Source: CAZSNH01 sp052388455
GTDB taxonomy: Bacteria > Pseudomonadota > Alphaproteobacteria > Rhizobiales > Hyphomicrobiaceae
DNA length: 64,000 nt
Assembly: GCA_052388455.1 (NCBI GenBank)
Contig: JBQTIA010000063.1
Span: 1-64,000, forward strand
Direction: 5' to 3'
Shown here piece by piece: positions 44,298 through 53,726 of the stretch; position 1 is the stretch's first letter, and each line of letters starts with the position of its first letter. The notes below the pieces were generated by a model. The model saw only the letters and a list, made by a program, of their open reading frames with translations, was not told the DNA's origin and searched no databases. Both the position numbers and the translations under genes were made by a program.

Positions 44298-45971
44298 ATG
44301 TCGTCTTGGGTCCATGCGAGTTCACATCGCCGTACCTGGACGGCAATGACCGTGGTCGCCGTCGTGCTGACCGCGTTGCTGCATCCGGCCACGCGCGCGT
44401 CGTCCTTCGATACCCGCCGCACCGAAGCCAGCATCTACAAGGTCTACACCGTCGCGATGGACGGGGATAAGATCACCAGCGTCAAGACTGGAACCGGCTT
44501 TCTCGTCGGGGGCAGCCGTCACGTCACGACCAATTTCCACGTGGTCGAAAGCGGCTCTGTTTTCTTCCTAGGGTTCAATGACGGGTCGGAGGTGAAGCTG
44601 GTGGCGTCCCGCCTGCTGGCCGCGCGGCCGCAGGTCGATCTCGCGATCCTCGAAGCGCGCGAGGATCTCCCCGGCAAGCCGCTCAAACTCGCCGACTACG
44701 GTCCCGACAAGCAGATGACGGTGCTGGCCATCGGCTATCCCGTCGCCGCCAATCTCAACATGAACGTGATCGACAGGCCCGAGCTGGCGGGTCTCGACAT
44801 GCTGAAGGACCCGAGCCTCTACGACCCGACGGTCACCACCGGGTCCGTGTCCCGCATGACCCCGGCGGAAGGGCTGAAGGTGGGCGACTCTCAAGTCATC
44901 AACGCGCGCGCCGTTCAGCACAACGCCGCCATCAACGAGGGCAACAGCGGTGGCCCGCTGTTCGATGCGTGCGGCGTCGTCATCGGCGTGAACACGCTCG
45001 CTCCTACAGGAACGCAGGGCCTGTTCTTTTCCATTCACTCGAGCGAAGTGATCCGCTTCCTGCAAGACAAGCAGATTCGCTATACCGCCGACACTTCGCC
45101 GTGCACCGGCGGGCCGCGTTCGTTCCTGCTGCCGCTGATCGTCGGCATGGCCGCGACGCTGGCGCTGGCCGCTCTCGTCTTCTCGATACGCAACCGCGGC
45201 TCGGCGGGATTGCTGGCGACCCTCAGCGACCGGCTGACCCGCAGGACGCCGAATGCGTGGCCGGCGCCGCGCATGGGTGGCGGCGGGGCGGCACCCGGTT
45301 ACGGGAGCGGAGCGGGATCGCAACCTGTGCTGCGCTCGACGACGACGGGCCAGGTCTATCACCTGGATGTTTCAGGTCGGCCTATGCTCGTCGGCCGCAG
45401 CGGCGGGGCTCAGATCTCGATCGACAACGATACCGTCTCGACCTCGCACGCCAATCTCAGCTTCAATCCATCGACCCGCACGCTGGAGGTGACCGATCTC
45501 GGCTCCTCGAACGGCACCTTCGTCAACAACGTGAAGGTCTCGCGGACCAGCGTGGCGAGTGGAACCGTGCTGCGCTTCGGAAGTGCGGAGTTCACCGTTG
45601 CCGCCGAGGCGCCTCAACCCCGCGCCGTTCCCGCGCCCAGTCAATCGGCGGGCGGCGGCTGGATGCTCTCCGGGTTCGATCCGTCCGGCCGTTCGCTCCA
45701 ATTCGAGCTGCGCCCCGACGGTGGCCCGACGATCTGGACAGTGGGGCGCGACCGCGGTCGGGTGAATTTCGTCATCGACGACGACAGCGTGTCGAGCGTT
45801 CACGCGCAGATCATGTTCGACGGTCGCGGCCTCTCGGTGCGTGACGCCGGCTCGACCAACGGCACGCGGATCGATGGCCAGCCGGTCGGCGACGGGGCCC
45901 TGCCGCTGCGCGATATGGGCCAGGAACTCAGCTTCGGCACCGCCCGCCTTCGCCTCTCGAAGCTCACGTGA
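44298..45971 (+). CDS. Periplasmic trypsin-like protease fused through a membrane helix to two cytoplasmic FHA domains
   Basis: 557 residues from the ATG with AGGGG upstream. An N-terminal signal segment (about 15-35) is followed by a trypsin-like domain with His81 (TNFHVVE), Asp114 (QVDLAIL) and Ser217 (GNSGGPLF), so the catalytic triad is complete. One membrane helix at about 276-296 separates it from a Gly/Ala linker and two FHA domains: the first near 345-435 (GRSGGAQISIDND, SNGTFVNN), the second near 465-555 (GRDRGRVNFVIDDDSVSS, TNGTRIDG). FHA domains bind phosphothreonine, so the protein can link a periplasmic protease to a cytoplasmic kinase signal. No Ser/Thr kinase gene is present in the window. 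Confidence 0.9.
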   Translation: MSSWVHASSHRRTWTAMTVVAVVLTALLHPATRASSFDTRRTEASIYKVYTVAMDGDKITSVKTGTGFLVGGSRHVTTNFHVVESGSVFFLGFNDGSEVKLVASRLLAARPQVDLAILEAREDLPGKPLKLADYGPDKQMTVLAIGYPVAANLNMNVIDRPELAGLDMLKDPSLYDPTVTTGSVSRMTPAEGLKVGDSQVINARAVQHNAAINEGNSGGPLFDACGVVIGVNTLAPTGTQGLFFSIHSSEVIRFLQDKQIRYTADTSPCTGGPRSFLLPLIVGMAATLALAALVFSIRNRGSAGLLATLSDRLTRRTPNAWPAPRMGGGGAAPGYGSGAGSQPVLRSTTTGQVYHLDVSGRPMLVGRSGGAQISIDNDTVSTSHANLSFNPSTRTLEVTDLGSSNGTFVNNVKVSRTSVASGTVLRFGSAEFTVAAEAPQPRAVPAPSQSAGGGWMLSGFDPSGRSLQFELRPDGGPTIWTVGRDRGRVNFVIDDDSVSSVHAQIMFDGRGLSVRDAGSTNGTRIDGQPVGDGALPLRDMGQELSFGTARLRLSKLT

Positions 45972-46201
45972 ACACCTCCTCTGTCCCCCAGTCAGTCACG
46001 AGCGTCGGCATCCTCGAGGCGTGAGGGCACGGCCCGAATGCGTCGGGTTCCATCGTGAAGCTCAGTGCGGCCAACAATTGTGTTGAGCCCTGCGGTCGGT
46101 CTCACACTGATGGATTCCCGCTCTACGCGCGCTGAAGCAGCGTGCTCGATCGAGGATGAGGGCGGTTCGGTTAAATGGTGGGGGTCGTAGAAAGGTCGCG
46201 T

Positions 46202-47197
<996 letters not shown>

Positions 47198-47267
47198 GGT
47201 GACCTCGCTCGGCGGATGCAGGTCCGGTACCCTGAGAAGGCGGACCGGACGCCCGGCTTCTAGCAAC

Positions 47268-47298
47268 GAGGCCCGGGCGGGTAAACGGCCCGGGCCTC
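47268..47298 (-). terminator. Strong GC hairpin downstream of the lipoprotein gene
   Basis: GAGGCCCGGGC (47268-47278) pairs perfectly with GCCCGGGCCTC (47288-47298). It lies 114 bases past the stop of the minus-strand lipoprotein gene and 71 bases upstream of prs. On the minus strand it is followed by GTTGCT, a weak U-tract, so termination between the two genes is plausible. Confidence 0.6.
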
Positions 47299-47411
47299 GA
47301 AACAGGCTGTACTTTTGGACGCAACCCACGCGGCGAAAACGCCCGCCCGCTTGGAAAATCGACTCGCCGGGTCGCCGGGTCGCCCGCTGCGCCCCCGCAA
47401 GTTCGTGCGCG

Positions 47412-48515
47412 CTAGTTCGTGCGAGTCTGGGTCGGCAGAAGCTTGATGATTCCCTGCGCCGCGGCGGCGGCTGCCGCATCGGCCGTCTTGCCCCAGGCGC
47501 CGTCGACCGAGCCCTGCGGGATCTCGTTCTTCTGCGACACGGTGCCGAGCTTCTTGCCCTTGGGATCTTTGACATCCCAGTCGATGCTGATCGGCTGCTT
47601 GCCGTCCTTGCCCTGGCCGACGACGACCTTGCCCTCGACCTTGTAGGTCGGTCCGGCCGGCTTGTCGGTCAGAGCGACGCCGCCCTTCGACAGTTCGCGC
47701 TGGATGGCGCTGGTCAGCGACACGCTGCCGTCGCCGGGAGCCCCGGCAACGCTCGGCACCATCACCGCTTCGCGCGTGATGCTGGCCGTGGTCGTCGGTC
47801 CGCCACCGACGGCTGCTGCGGGGGGAAGCCCCGTGGCGACCTGCGGAGCGGTGACCGGTGCGGGAGCCGCGGCGACAGGAGCCGGGCCGGTCGGATAGGC
47901 CGCAACCGGCGTGACGGGCACGCCGGGTGAGCCGGCGATCGGAACCGACGAGGCCGGCAGCGGCTGCACGGCCGGCTGGGTCGGCAGCCAGGCGGCGAGC
48001 GAGCCTGCCGTCTTGTTGGCGATCTGATCGACGAGCTGCGGTGTGACGGCCGACCACGGATCCTTGCCGGGCGCGCCCGCTACCAGCTCCTCGCTGGTGA
48101 TGCGATTGACCCGCTTACCGGTCGGATCGGTCACATCCCAGACGTGGGAAATCTTGGTGCCCGATTTTTCGCGGGCGGAAACGAGATAGCCGCGCAGCGT
48201 ATATTCCGCCTTGTCGGTCGGTGATTTCGCAACGGTGATGTTCTGGCGCACGAGCGCCGCCTGCACCTGCGTTTCGAGTTGGCGCGCGACCGGTTCAGAT
48301 GGACCGATGACGGCGGCGACGGCGAATTTCGCCGGTTGCGCGACGGCAGGCTGCTGCACGGCCTCGGCGACTGGTGCAGTCGCATCTCCGGAAGATCCGA
48401 AGAGGGTGCTGCTGGTTTCGCATCCGGCAAGGCCGACGCTGACGATTGCTGCTAAGGCTGCCAGCGTGAACGGCTTTCCGACGCGCCACGCCGCAGCAGT
48501 TTCAATGGTCGTCAC
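47412..48515 (-). CDS. Lipoprotein with an internally duplicated domain
   Basis: 367 residues from a GTG with a GGGGGG purine stretch upstream. A lipobox (VGLAGC) puts the lipidated Cys at 32. Two related ~100-residue units follow, separated by a Pro/Ala-rich linker: the first includes YTLRGYLVSAREKSGTKISH and VWDVTDPTGKRVNRI, the second YKVEGKVVVGQGKDG and IDWDVKDPKGKKLGTVSQ. Each unit ends in an alpha-helical segment with WLPTQP or LLPTQT. The repeat suggests a two-domain beta/alpha protein attached to the outer membrane. No family recognised. Confidence 0.75.
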   Translation of the reverse strand: MTTIETAAAWRVGKPFTLAALAAIVSVGLAGCETSSTLFGSSGDATAPVAEAVQQPAVAQPAKFAVAAVIGPSEPVARQLETQVQAALVRQNITVAKSPTDKAEYTLRGYLVSAREKSGTKISHVWDVTDPTGKRVNRITSEELVAGAPGKDPWSAVTPQLVDQIANKTAGSLAAWLPTQPAVQPLPASSVPIAGSPGVPVTPVAAYPTGPAPVAAAPAPVTAPQVATGLPPAAAVGGGPTTTASITREAVMVPSVAGAPGDGSVSLTSAIQRELSKGGVALTDKPAGPTYKVEGKVVVGQGKDGKQPISIDWDVKDPKGKKLGTVSQKNEIPQGSVDGAWGKTADAAAAAAAQGIIKLLPTQTRTN

Positions 48516-48713
48516 GATGACGCCCCCCTTTGAAGCTCCCGCTGTTTTCCGGCGGCCGGCGTACAAACCTTGCGGCCCTGCTCTCCTCTTACCGGTACCC
48601 ACTGTCATTTTTTTAGCCAGCCGGTTCCCCTGCGTCCAGACGGTTTCCCCGCAAAACACCGTTTGGGCTTAACGCAGGGTGCCAAATTGGCATGATGCCT
48701 GTGGATTGTGCCG

Positions 48714-49487
48714 TTAAGTCACAACAATGGCAGAGATTTGACGGCCGTAATCCGGCTGATTTCGATGCTGAGAGCGCCGATAGCTGAAAAACAGCGATTC
48801 GTTCTCGTACGTGCAGGGTGCCGAGCGCTCAACGACGCCGAGCGCTAGGTGTTTGAGGCGGCCCTCGACGAAGCCCGGCAGATCGAAGCGCGGCTTCTCC
48901 GTGCGGCCGGGACGCTGAAAATACCTTTTGTAATCCGAGTGCTTTGCTAGGAATTCCGTTTCGAATTCGGTGCCGACCTCGTAAGCACGCTGGGAAATGC
49001 AGGGTCCGATGGCGCACCGGATGCCCTTGCGCGTGGCGCCGAGAGTTTCCATGGCGGCGACCGTCGCTTCGAGAATGCCGCCGAGCGCGCCCCGCCAGCC
49101 GGCATGGGCGGCAGCCACGACGCCAGCCGCCGGGTCGGCGAACAGCACCGGCGTGCAGTCGGCCGTCAGCACGCCGATGGCGAGCCCGCGGGTGCGGGTG
49201 ACGAGGGCGTCGGCGCGCGGCAGGTCTTCTCGAGGCACGGCCCTGTCGACGACCAGCGCGTCGGCACTGTGCACCTGAAAGAGAGTCACCACGTCGCCGA
49301 TCGGGGAGCCGAGATGCTCGGCCACGCGGGAGCGGTTCTCGATCACCGAAACCCGGTCGTCGTTCGAGCCGGCTCCGCAGTTGAGGCTGCGATAGAGGCC
49401 GTCGGAAACGCCGCCTTCGCGGGTGAAGAACCCGTGCCGCACGCGCGGCAGTATGGCGAGGTTGTCGGCGGTGAAGGGGGTTAGCAT
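48714..49487 (-). CDS. pgeF: Peptidoglycan editing factor PgeF (multicopper-oxidase-like laccase-domain protein)
   Basis: 257 residues. The YfiH/PgeF family pattern is clear: VRHGFFTREGGVSDGLY, VLTADCTPVLFAD and AAHAGWRGALGG, whose Cys and His residues form the metal site. The E. coli protein removes L-Ser-containing muropeptide errors from UDP-MurNAc. It lies directly downstream of the MidA-type gene, as in many alphaproteobacteria. The gap between them holds a GTGAG-repeat palindrome. Confidence 0.93.
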   Translation of the reverse strand: MLTPFTADNLAILPRVRHGFFTREGGVSDGLYRSLNCGAGSNDDRVSVIENRSRVAEHLGSPIGDVVTLFQVHSADALVVDRAVPREDLPRADALVTRTRGLAIGVLTADCTPVLFADPAAGVVAAAHAGWRGALGGILEATVAAMETLGATRKGIRCAIGPCISQRAYEVGTEFETEFLAKHSDYKRYFQRPGRTEKPRFDLPGFVEGRLKHLALGVVERSAPCTYENESLFFSYRRSQHRNQPDYGRQISAIVVT

Positions 49488-49514
49488 GGGTCCCGTAGGG
49501 GTGAGGTGGTCAGG

Positions 49515-49643
49515 TCGTGAGGTGGTGAGGTCGTGAGTAGTGAGGGGATTTCAGTAGTGGGTGAGCGCCAGCTACGCAACGACGGGCCACGTTCGGCGCC
49601 GGTTCGATCTCTACTCACTACTCACCACTCACCACCTCACGAG
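49515..49643. repeat. GTGAG-unit palindrome overlapping a stop codon
   Basis: The left arm (49515-49545) and the complement of the right arm (49611-49643) share TCGTGAGGTGGTGAG and GTGAGTAGTGAG, giving an imperfect stem of about 28 bp with a 65-base loop. Both arms are built from GTGAG/GTGGT units. The right arm includes the stop codon of the minus-strand MidA-like gene (49637-49639). Another, unrelated simple-sequence palindrome overlaps a stop at 63600. Confidence 0.7.
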
Positions 49644-50839
49644 AACCCCGGCAGCGGGGGCAACAGCGGCGAGCGGATGCCGAGGACCTTGAACCGCGTA
49701 CCCATGCCGTTGGGGGCGATCAGGCGCGCCACCCCGGCTTCGATTTCGGCCGCTTTGGCCGGGTTTGCCGCCATGAGGCGGCTGGCGCGCTCGACGATGC
49801 CGAGCCGGCCGAGAAATTCCGCCTGCGTAATCGGCCCGTCGAACAGCGGGCGATGGTCCACCAGCTCGCTGTCATCGACGAGGGCCACGACCTCGGTGAA
49901 ATCGACCTGGGCGGTCAGATCGGCTTCGCCGGGTGAAGCGAGCGGATGCTCGGACTGGTGGCGACGGACGGCTTGCAGCGTCTCGCCGAAGCCGCTGGTT
50001 TCATGACCGTAATCGATCACGAGCGCGGCGCTTCCCGATGATGGGATGCGCCGGAATTCCTCGGCGTAGTCGCGGTTGCCGGCCTGACGCACTTCGATGA
50101 TGTCGCCGCTGAGAAACCTATCGCCGAGCCGTCGATAGAGAGCGCGCAGGAAATGGCGTCTGAACCAAGTCCGGTCGACATCTCGTGGCCGCGTCCAGGT
50201 GAAGGTCAACCGGCCGTCTCCTTCGAGCCCGACATGGCGGCGCTGCCAGAAATCGAGCGAGCCCGCCAGTTCGGTGAGCGTGTCGCCGGAGGCTTCGGCC
50301 GTTGTCCTGTCGAAACGCCATTGGTCGACGGGAAAGGTATCGAGATACTCGTTGGCGATGACGATCGACTGGCCCCACGGCACGTCACTCATGTGGCGGT
50401 GCCAAGTGATGTTTGCGGCACAGTCCGCCAGCAAGGTGCGCTGCCCGGCTTCGAGCCGCTCGCTCGTCTCGACGAGATGGATGCGGAGTGCGGCGGTAAA
50501 CCCCGGAACGATCCGCGCCGCGCGGAGGGCGTCGCGCATCATGGTTCCGCGGCCGGGTCCGAGTTCGACCAGATGCAGCTCCGGCGGCGAACTCATCTGC
50601 TGCCAGACGACGGCGCACCACAGCCCGATCAGTTCTCCGAAGACCTGACTGATCTCGGGCGCCGTGATGAAATCGCCTCCGGCGCCGATAGCCGGCGCGA
50701 TCCGGTAATAGCCGTGCTCGGGATCATGCAGGCAGGCGGCCATGTAGTCGCCGACGCTGATCGGGCCGTCGCGACGGATGCGCTCCCGCAACTTGGCGGC
50801 AAGCGGTGTTCCGGCCGTTGTCTCGACGGGTGCCCTCAC
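49637..50839 (-). CDS. MidA/NDUFAF7-type SAM-dependent methyltransferase
   Basis: 400 residues from a GTG whose bases overlap the upstream TGA (GTGA), a strong coupling signature. The DUF185/MidA fold is seen in GDYMAACLHDPEHGYY, GGDFITAPEISQVFGELIG and the SAM loop VELGPGRGTMMRDALR. NDUFAF7, the mitochondrial homologue, dimethylates an arginine of a complex I subunit. The usual alphaproteobacterial neighbour lgt is replaced here by a small lipoprotein gene. pgeF follows. Confidence 0.92.
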   Translation of the reverse strand: MRAPVETTAGTPLAAKLRERIRRDGPISVGDYMAACLHDPEHGYYRIAPAIGAGGDFITAPEISQVFGELIGLWCAVVWQQMSSPPELHLVELGPGRGTMMRDALRAARIVPGFTAALRIHLVETSERLEAGQRTLLADCAANITWHRHMSDVPWGQSIVIANEYLDTFPVDQWRFDRTTAEASGDTLTELAGSLDFWQRRHVGLEGDGRLTFTWTRPRDVDRTWFRRHFLRALYRRLGDRFLSGDIIEVRQAGNRDYAEEFRRIPSSGSAALVIDYGHETSGFGETLQAVRRHQSEHPLASPGEADLTAQVDFTEVVALVDDSELVDHRPLFDGPITQAEFLGRLGIVERASRLMAANPAKAAEIEAGVARLIAPNGMGTRFKVLGIRSPLLPPLPGFS

Positions 50840-51252
50840 GGTTTCGCGGCGCCCGGTTGGGGCTTCAGCTCGGCGTCGAGGTCGAGCGTCTTGCATCCCT
50901 TGACGGCGAGCTGACCGTTGTAGGCGTCGAGCATGGCGCGGTCGCGCGCGTACTCCGCATCGGGGTTGCTGCCGCTGGCGGAGCCGCCGAACTGGCTCTG
51001 GGCGGTATGCAGAGAGCGCGACAGCTCCGAGGTCTTGGCGCGTTCATTGAAATCGCGGATCTGGAGCAGCCGCACTTTCATACGGCCGGTGAGGCGCTTG
51101 CAGTCGGCGCCCTTCTCTTCCTCCGAGAGGACATAGCCGGGTGTGGGCCCAGGAGCACTCGCAGCGCCCGGCGCCTCGCCCGCGGTCGTGAAAGACGCCG
51201 GATTGGAGGAGGCGCAGCCGGCCAGGATGGCGGCCATGACGGCGCTCAGCAC
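50836..51252 (-). CDS. Small lipoprotein of unknown function
   Basis: 138 residues. A short signal with lipobox ILAGC sets the lipidated Cys at 13; the n-region is unusually short, so an earlier non-ATG start is possible. The mature part has a Pro/Gly/Ala linker, then a charged helical region with two Cys (GADCKRLTGRMKVRLLQI, KGCKTLDLDAEL). It ends in a GTGA overlap with the methyltransferase gene. No family recognised. Confidence 0.7.
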   Translation of the reverse strand: MLSAVMAAILAGCASSNPASFTTAGEAPGAASAPGPTPGYVLSEEEKGADCKRLTGRMKVRLLQIRDFNERAKTSELSRSLHTAQSQFGGSASGSNPDAEYARDRAMLDAYNGQLAVKGCKTLDLDAELKPQPGAAKP

Positions 51253-51497
51253 GCCAGCCGCACCGTTCGCCGGACGGGCGAGGTGAGGAGAGCCGGCAGC
51301 GGCACGAACTGTCGGGTCGGGTGCGATGGAACTTTGGTCTCCGGGCCGCGATTGTCTCGGGGTGCGGCAGCCCTCAATACGACGAAAATCTTCAGCGCGG
51401 AAATCCGGCGGCTCGAAGGCATCTGTGGATCGCCGCCTTGCACAGGTCCTGCGGCGGGCTAAGCTCGATCAAACGAGACGGTGCCGGGACCTGACGC

Positions 51498-53093
51498 TTG
51501 CCGCGACTGACAACCACGGTCGATCCTTCCTCACCCGCTTTTCGGGCCAACCGCGTTGCCAACGCGGCGCTCGCCGCCGATCTGGTGGCCAAGCGGGCGC
51601 TCGTGGCGGCCGGCGGTCCGGCGAAGGCGCGGGATCGGCACACGCAGCGCGGCAAGCTCCTGGCACGGGATCGCGTGCTGCGGCTCATCGATCCGGGCTC
51701 GCCGTTCCTGGAACTCTCTCAGCTCGCGGCCTTCGGCATGTATTCCGGAGACATTCACGCGGCCGGCGTGCTGACCGGCATCGGGCGGGTGGCGGGCCGG
51801 GAATGCATGATCGTCGCCAACGACGCCACGATCAAGGGCGGCACCTATTTACCGATCACGGCAAGGAAGCACCTGAGAGCGCAGGACATCGCCTTCGAGA
51901 ACCGGCTTCCTTGCCTTTATCTCGTCGATTCCGGCGGCGCCAACCTGCCGCATCAGACCGAGGTGTTTCCGGACCGCGACCACTTCGGCCGCATCTTCTA
52001 CAATCAGGCGCGCATGAGCGCCGCCGGCATCGCGCAGATCGCGGTGGTGATGGGCATGTGCACGGCCGGCGGGGCGTACGTGCCGGCGATGGCCGACGAG
52101 GCGATCATCGTGCGCGGCCAGGGCACCATCTATCTCGCCGGTCCGCCTCTGGTGAAGGCGGCAACGGGGGAGACGGTCACGGCCGAGGACCTCGGCGGCG
52201 CCGAGGTGCACGCGCGGCGCTCCGGTGTCGTCGACCATGTGGCGGACAGCGACGCGGCGGCGCTCGACATGGCGCGGAGCATCGTCGCCCGGCTGGCTCC
52301 GGTCGAGCGGATGCCGGTCGCCATGCGACCTTCGCGGCCTCCGGCGTGCGATGCGGCGGAACTCGACGGCATCGTGCCGGCCTCGCTGGCCACGATCTAT
52401 GACCCGCGCGAGATCATCGCGAGACTGGTGGACGGCTCAGAGTTCGACGAGTTCAAGCGCCTCTACGGCGAGACGCTGGTCACCGGCTTTGCGCACATCG
52501 AGGGACTGCCGGTCGCGATCCTCGCCAATCACGGCATCCTGCATGCCGACAGCGCGGAGAAGGGCGCCCACTTCGTCGAGCTGGCCTGCCAGCGTCGCAT
52601 CCCGCTGCTGTTTCTCCAGAACATCGCCGGCTTCATGGTCGGCCGCGAGGCGGAAGCGGGCGGCATCGCGCGGGCGGGAGCCAAAATGGTTGCAGCCGTC
52701 TCCTGCGCCGCGGTGCCGAAGCTGACGGTCATCGTCGGCGGCAGCTTCGGGGCCGGCAACTATGCCATGTGCGGGCGGAGTTATTCGCCGCGGCTGCTGT
52801 TTTCCTGGCCGAATGCGCGCATTTCCGTGATGGGCGGAGAACAGGCCGCGAGCGTGCTCTGGACGGTCCGCACCGAGGCAGGCGCAGCCGGCCCGGCAGC
52901 GGACGAAGAGGCTTTCAAGGCGCCGATCCGCGAGCAGTTCGAGCGCGAGGGGCACCCATACTACGCCACCGCGCGGCTTTGGGACGACGGCATCATCCTG
53001 CCGTCCGAGACGCGGCGTGTCCTCGCGCTGGCCCTGGCCGCAACCCTCAATGCCCCGATCCCCGAGACGCGGTTCGGGGTGTTCCGCATGTGA
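51498..53093 (+). CDS. mccB: Methylcrotonyl-CoA carboxylase beta (carboxyltransferase) subunit
   Basis: 531 residues, TTG start (GTG seven codons later is an alternative). Carboxyltransferase motifs typical of MccB are present: NDATIKGGTYLPITARKHLR, LVDSGGANLPHQTEVFPD and GGAYVPAMADEAIIV; the second half has GGSFGAGNYAMCGRSYSP and FSWPNARISVMGGEQAA. MCC carboxylates 3-methylcrotonyl-CoA in leucine breakdown. The biotin subunit is 630 bases downstream, with one small secreted-protein gene between. Other leucine-degradation genes are not in the window. Confidence 0.93.
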   Translation: MPRLTTTVDPSSPAFRANRVANAALAADLVAKRALVAAGGPAKARDRHTQRGKLLARDRVLRLIDPGSPFLELSQLAAFGMYSGDIHAAGVLTGIGRVAGRECMIVANDATIKGGTYLPITARKHLRAQDIAFENRLPCLYLVDSGGANLPHQTEVFPDRDHFGRIFYNQARMSAAGIAQIAVVMGMCTAGGAYVPAMADEAIIVRGQGTIYLAGPPLVKAATGETVTAEDLGGAEVHARRSGVVDHVADSDAAALDMARSIVARLAPVERMPVAMRPSRPPACDAAELDGIVPASLATIYDPREIIARLVDGSEFDEFKRLYGETLVTGFAHIEGLPVAILANHGILHADSAEKGAHFVELACQRRIPLLFLQNIAGFMVGREAEAGGIARAGAKMVAAVSCAAVPKLTVIVGGSFGAGNYAMCGRSYSPRLLFSWPNARISVMGGEQAASVLWTVRTEAGAAGPAADEEAFKAPIREQFEREGHPYYATARLWDDGIILPSETRRVLALALAATLNAPIPETRFGVFRM

Positions 53094-53253
53094 GGAGCGT
53101 AGATCGTCCCTGGAGCTTCAGGCGAATGGCGCCGTTCAGCCGAAAGACAGGCTCCCTGACCACAGGAAAGACATCCTTCATGGTGTCGATGCGATGCAAG
53201 GGGAACCGCGGCACGGGCCGTGGACAAGATGCCGGGTTCAATCGGGAGTGAGC

Positions 53254-53706
53254 ATGAACGTGAAAGCAAAACGGGCGCTCGGCGTCTTGGCCGGTCTCAT
53301 TCTGGGTCTGGGCGCCGGGGTGCGCTTTGCCGTTGCCGCCGACGAGGCACCTCCGAAACCGCTCGTCTGTTCATTCCCATCGGGCTCGTCGCATACCTAC
53401 GAGAAAGGGTCTTTCCAGACTCAGACGCCGGCGCCTCTCAGTTTCGAGATCGCCGACATCGATCTGGACAAGCAGTCGGCGGCGCTGGTGGCGGCCGACG
53501 GAGGCAAGGCCGGCAAGCTCGCGCTCGCGCGGGCCATCGGCGCCAATCATTTCCTCGAAATCGCCAATGAAGGCTTCTGGACGATCACCACCGTCTACGA
53601 CCGTGATGCTGCGACGGGCCAACATCCGGCTGTGCATTCGCGCCACCTTGGCGTCGTCGGCCAGCCGCTCGTCGCCCAGTACACGGGTTCCTGCCGCGAG
53701 AAGTGA
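53254..53706 (+). CDS. Small secreted protein between mccB and mccA
   Basis: 150 residues. ATG with GGGAG upstream; a signal peptide (RALGVLAGLILGLGAGV, cleavage near AVAA). The mature protein has two Cys (LVCSFPSGSSHTYEKG, YTGSCREK) near its ends and a beta-rich middle (HFLEIANEGFWTITTVYD). It has no evident link to CoA carboxylation. It is placed between the two subunits on the same strand, 20 bases before mccA. No family recognised. Confidence 0.75.
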   Translation: MNVKAKRALGVLAGLILGLGAGVRFAVAADEAPPKPLVCSFPSGSSHTYEKGSFQTQTPAPLSFEIADIDLDKQSAALVAADGGKAGKLALARAIGANHFLEIANEGFWTITTVYDRDAATGQHPAVHSRHLGVVGQPLVAQYTGSCREK

Positions 53707-53726
53707 CGAAGGCCGGGTGAGGGCGC

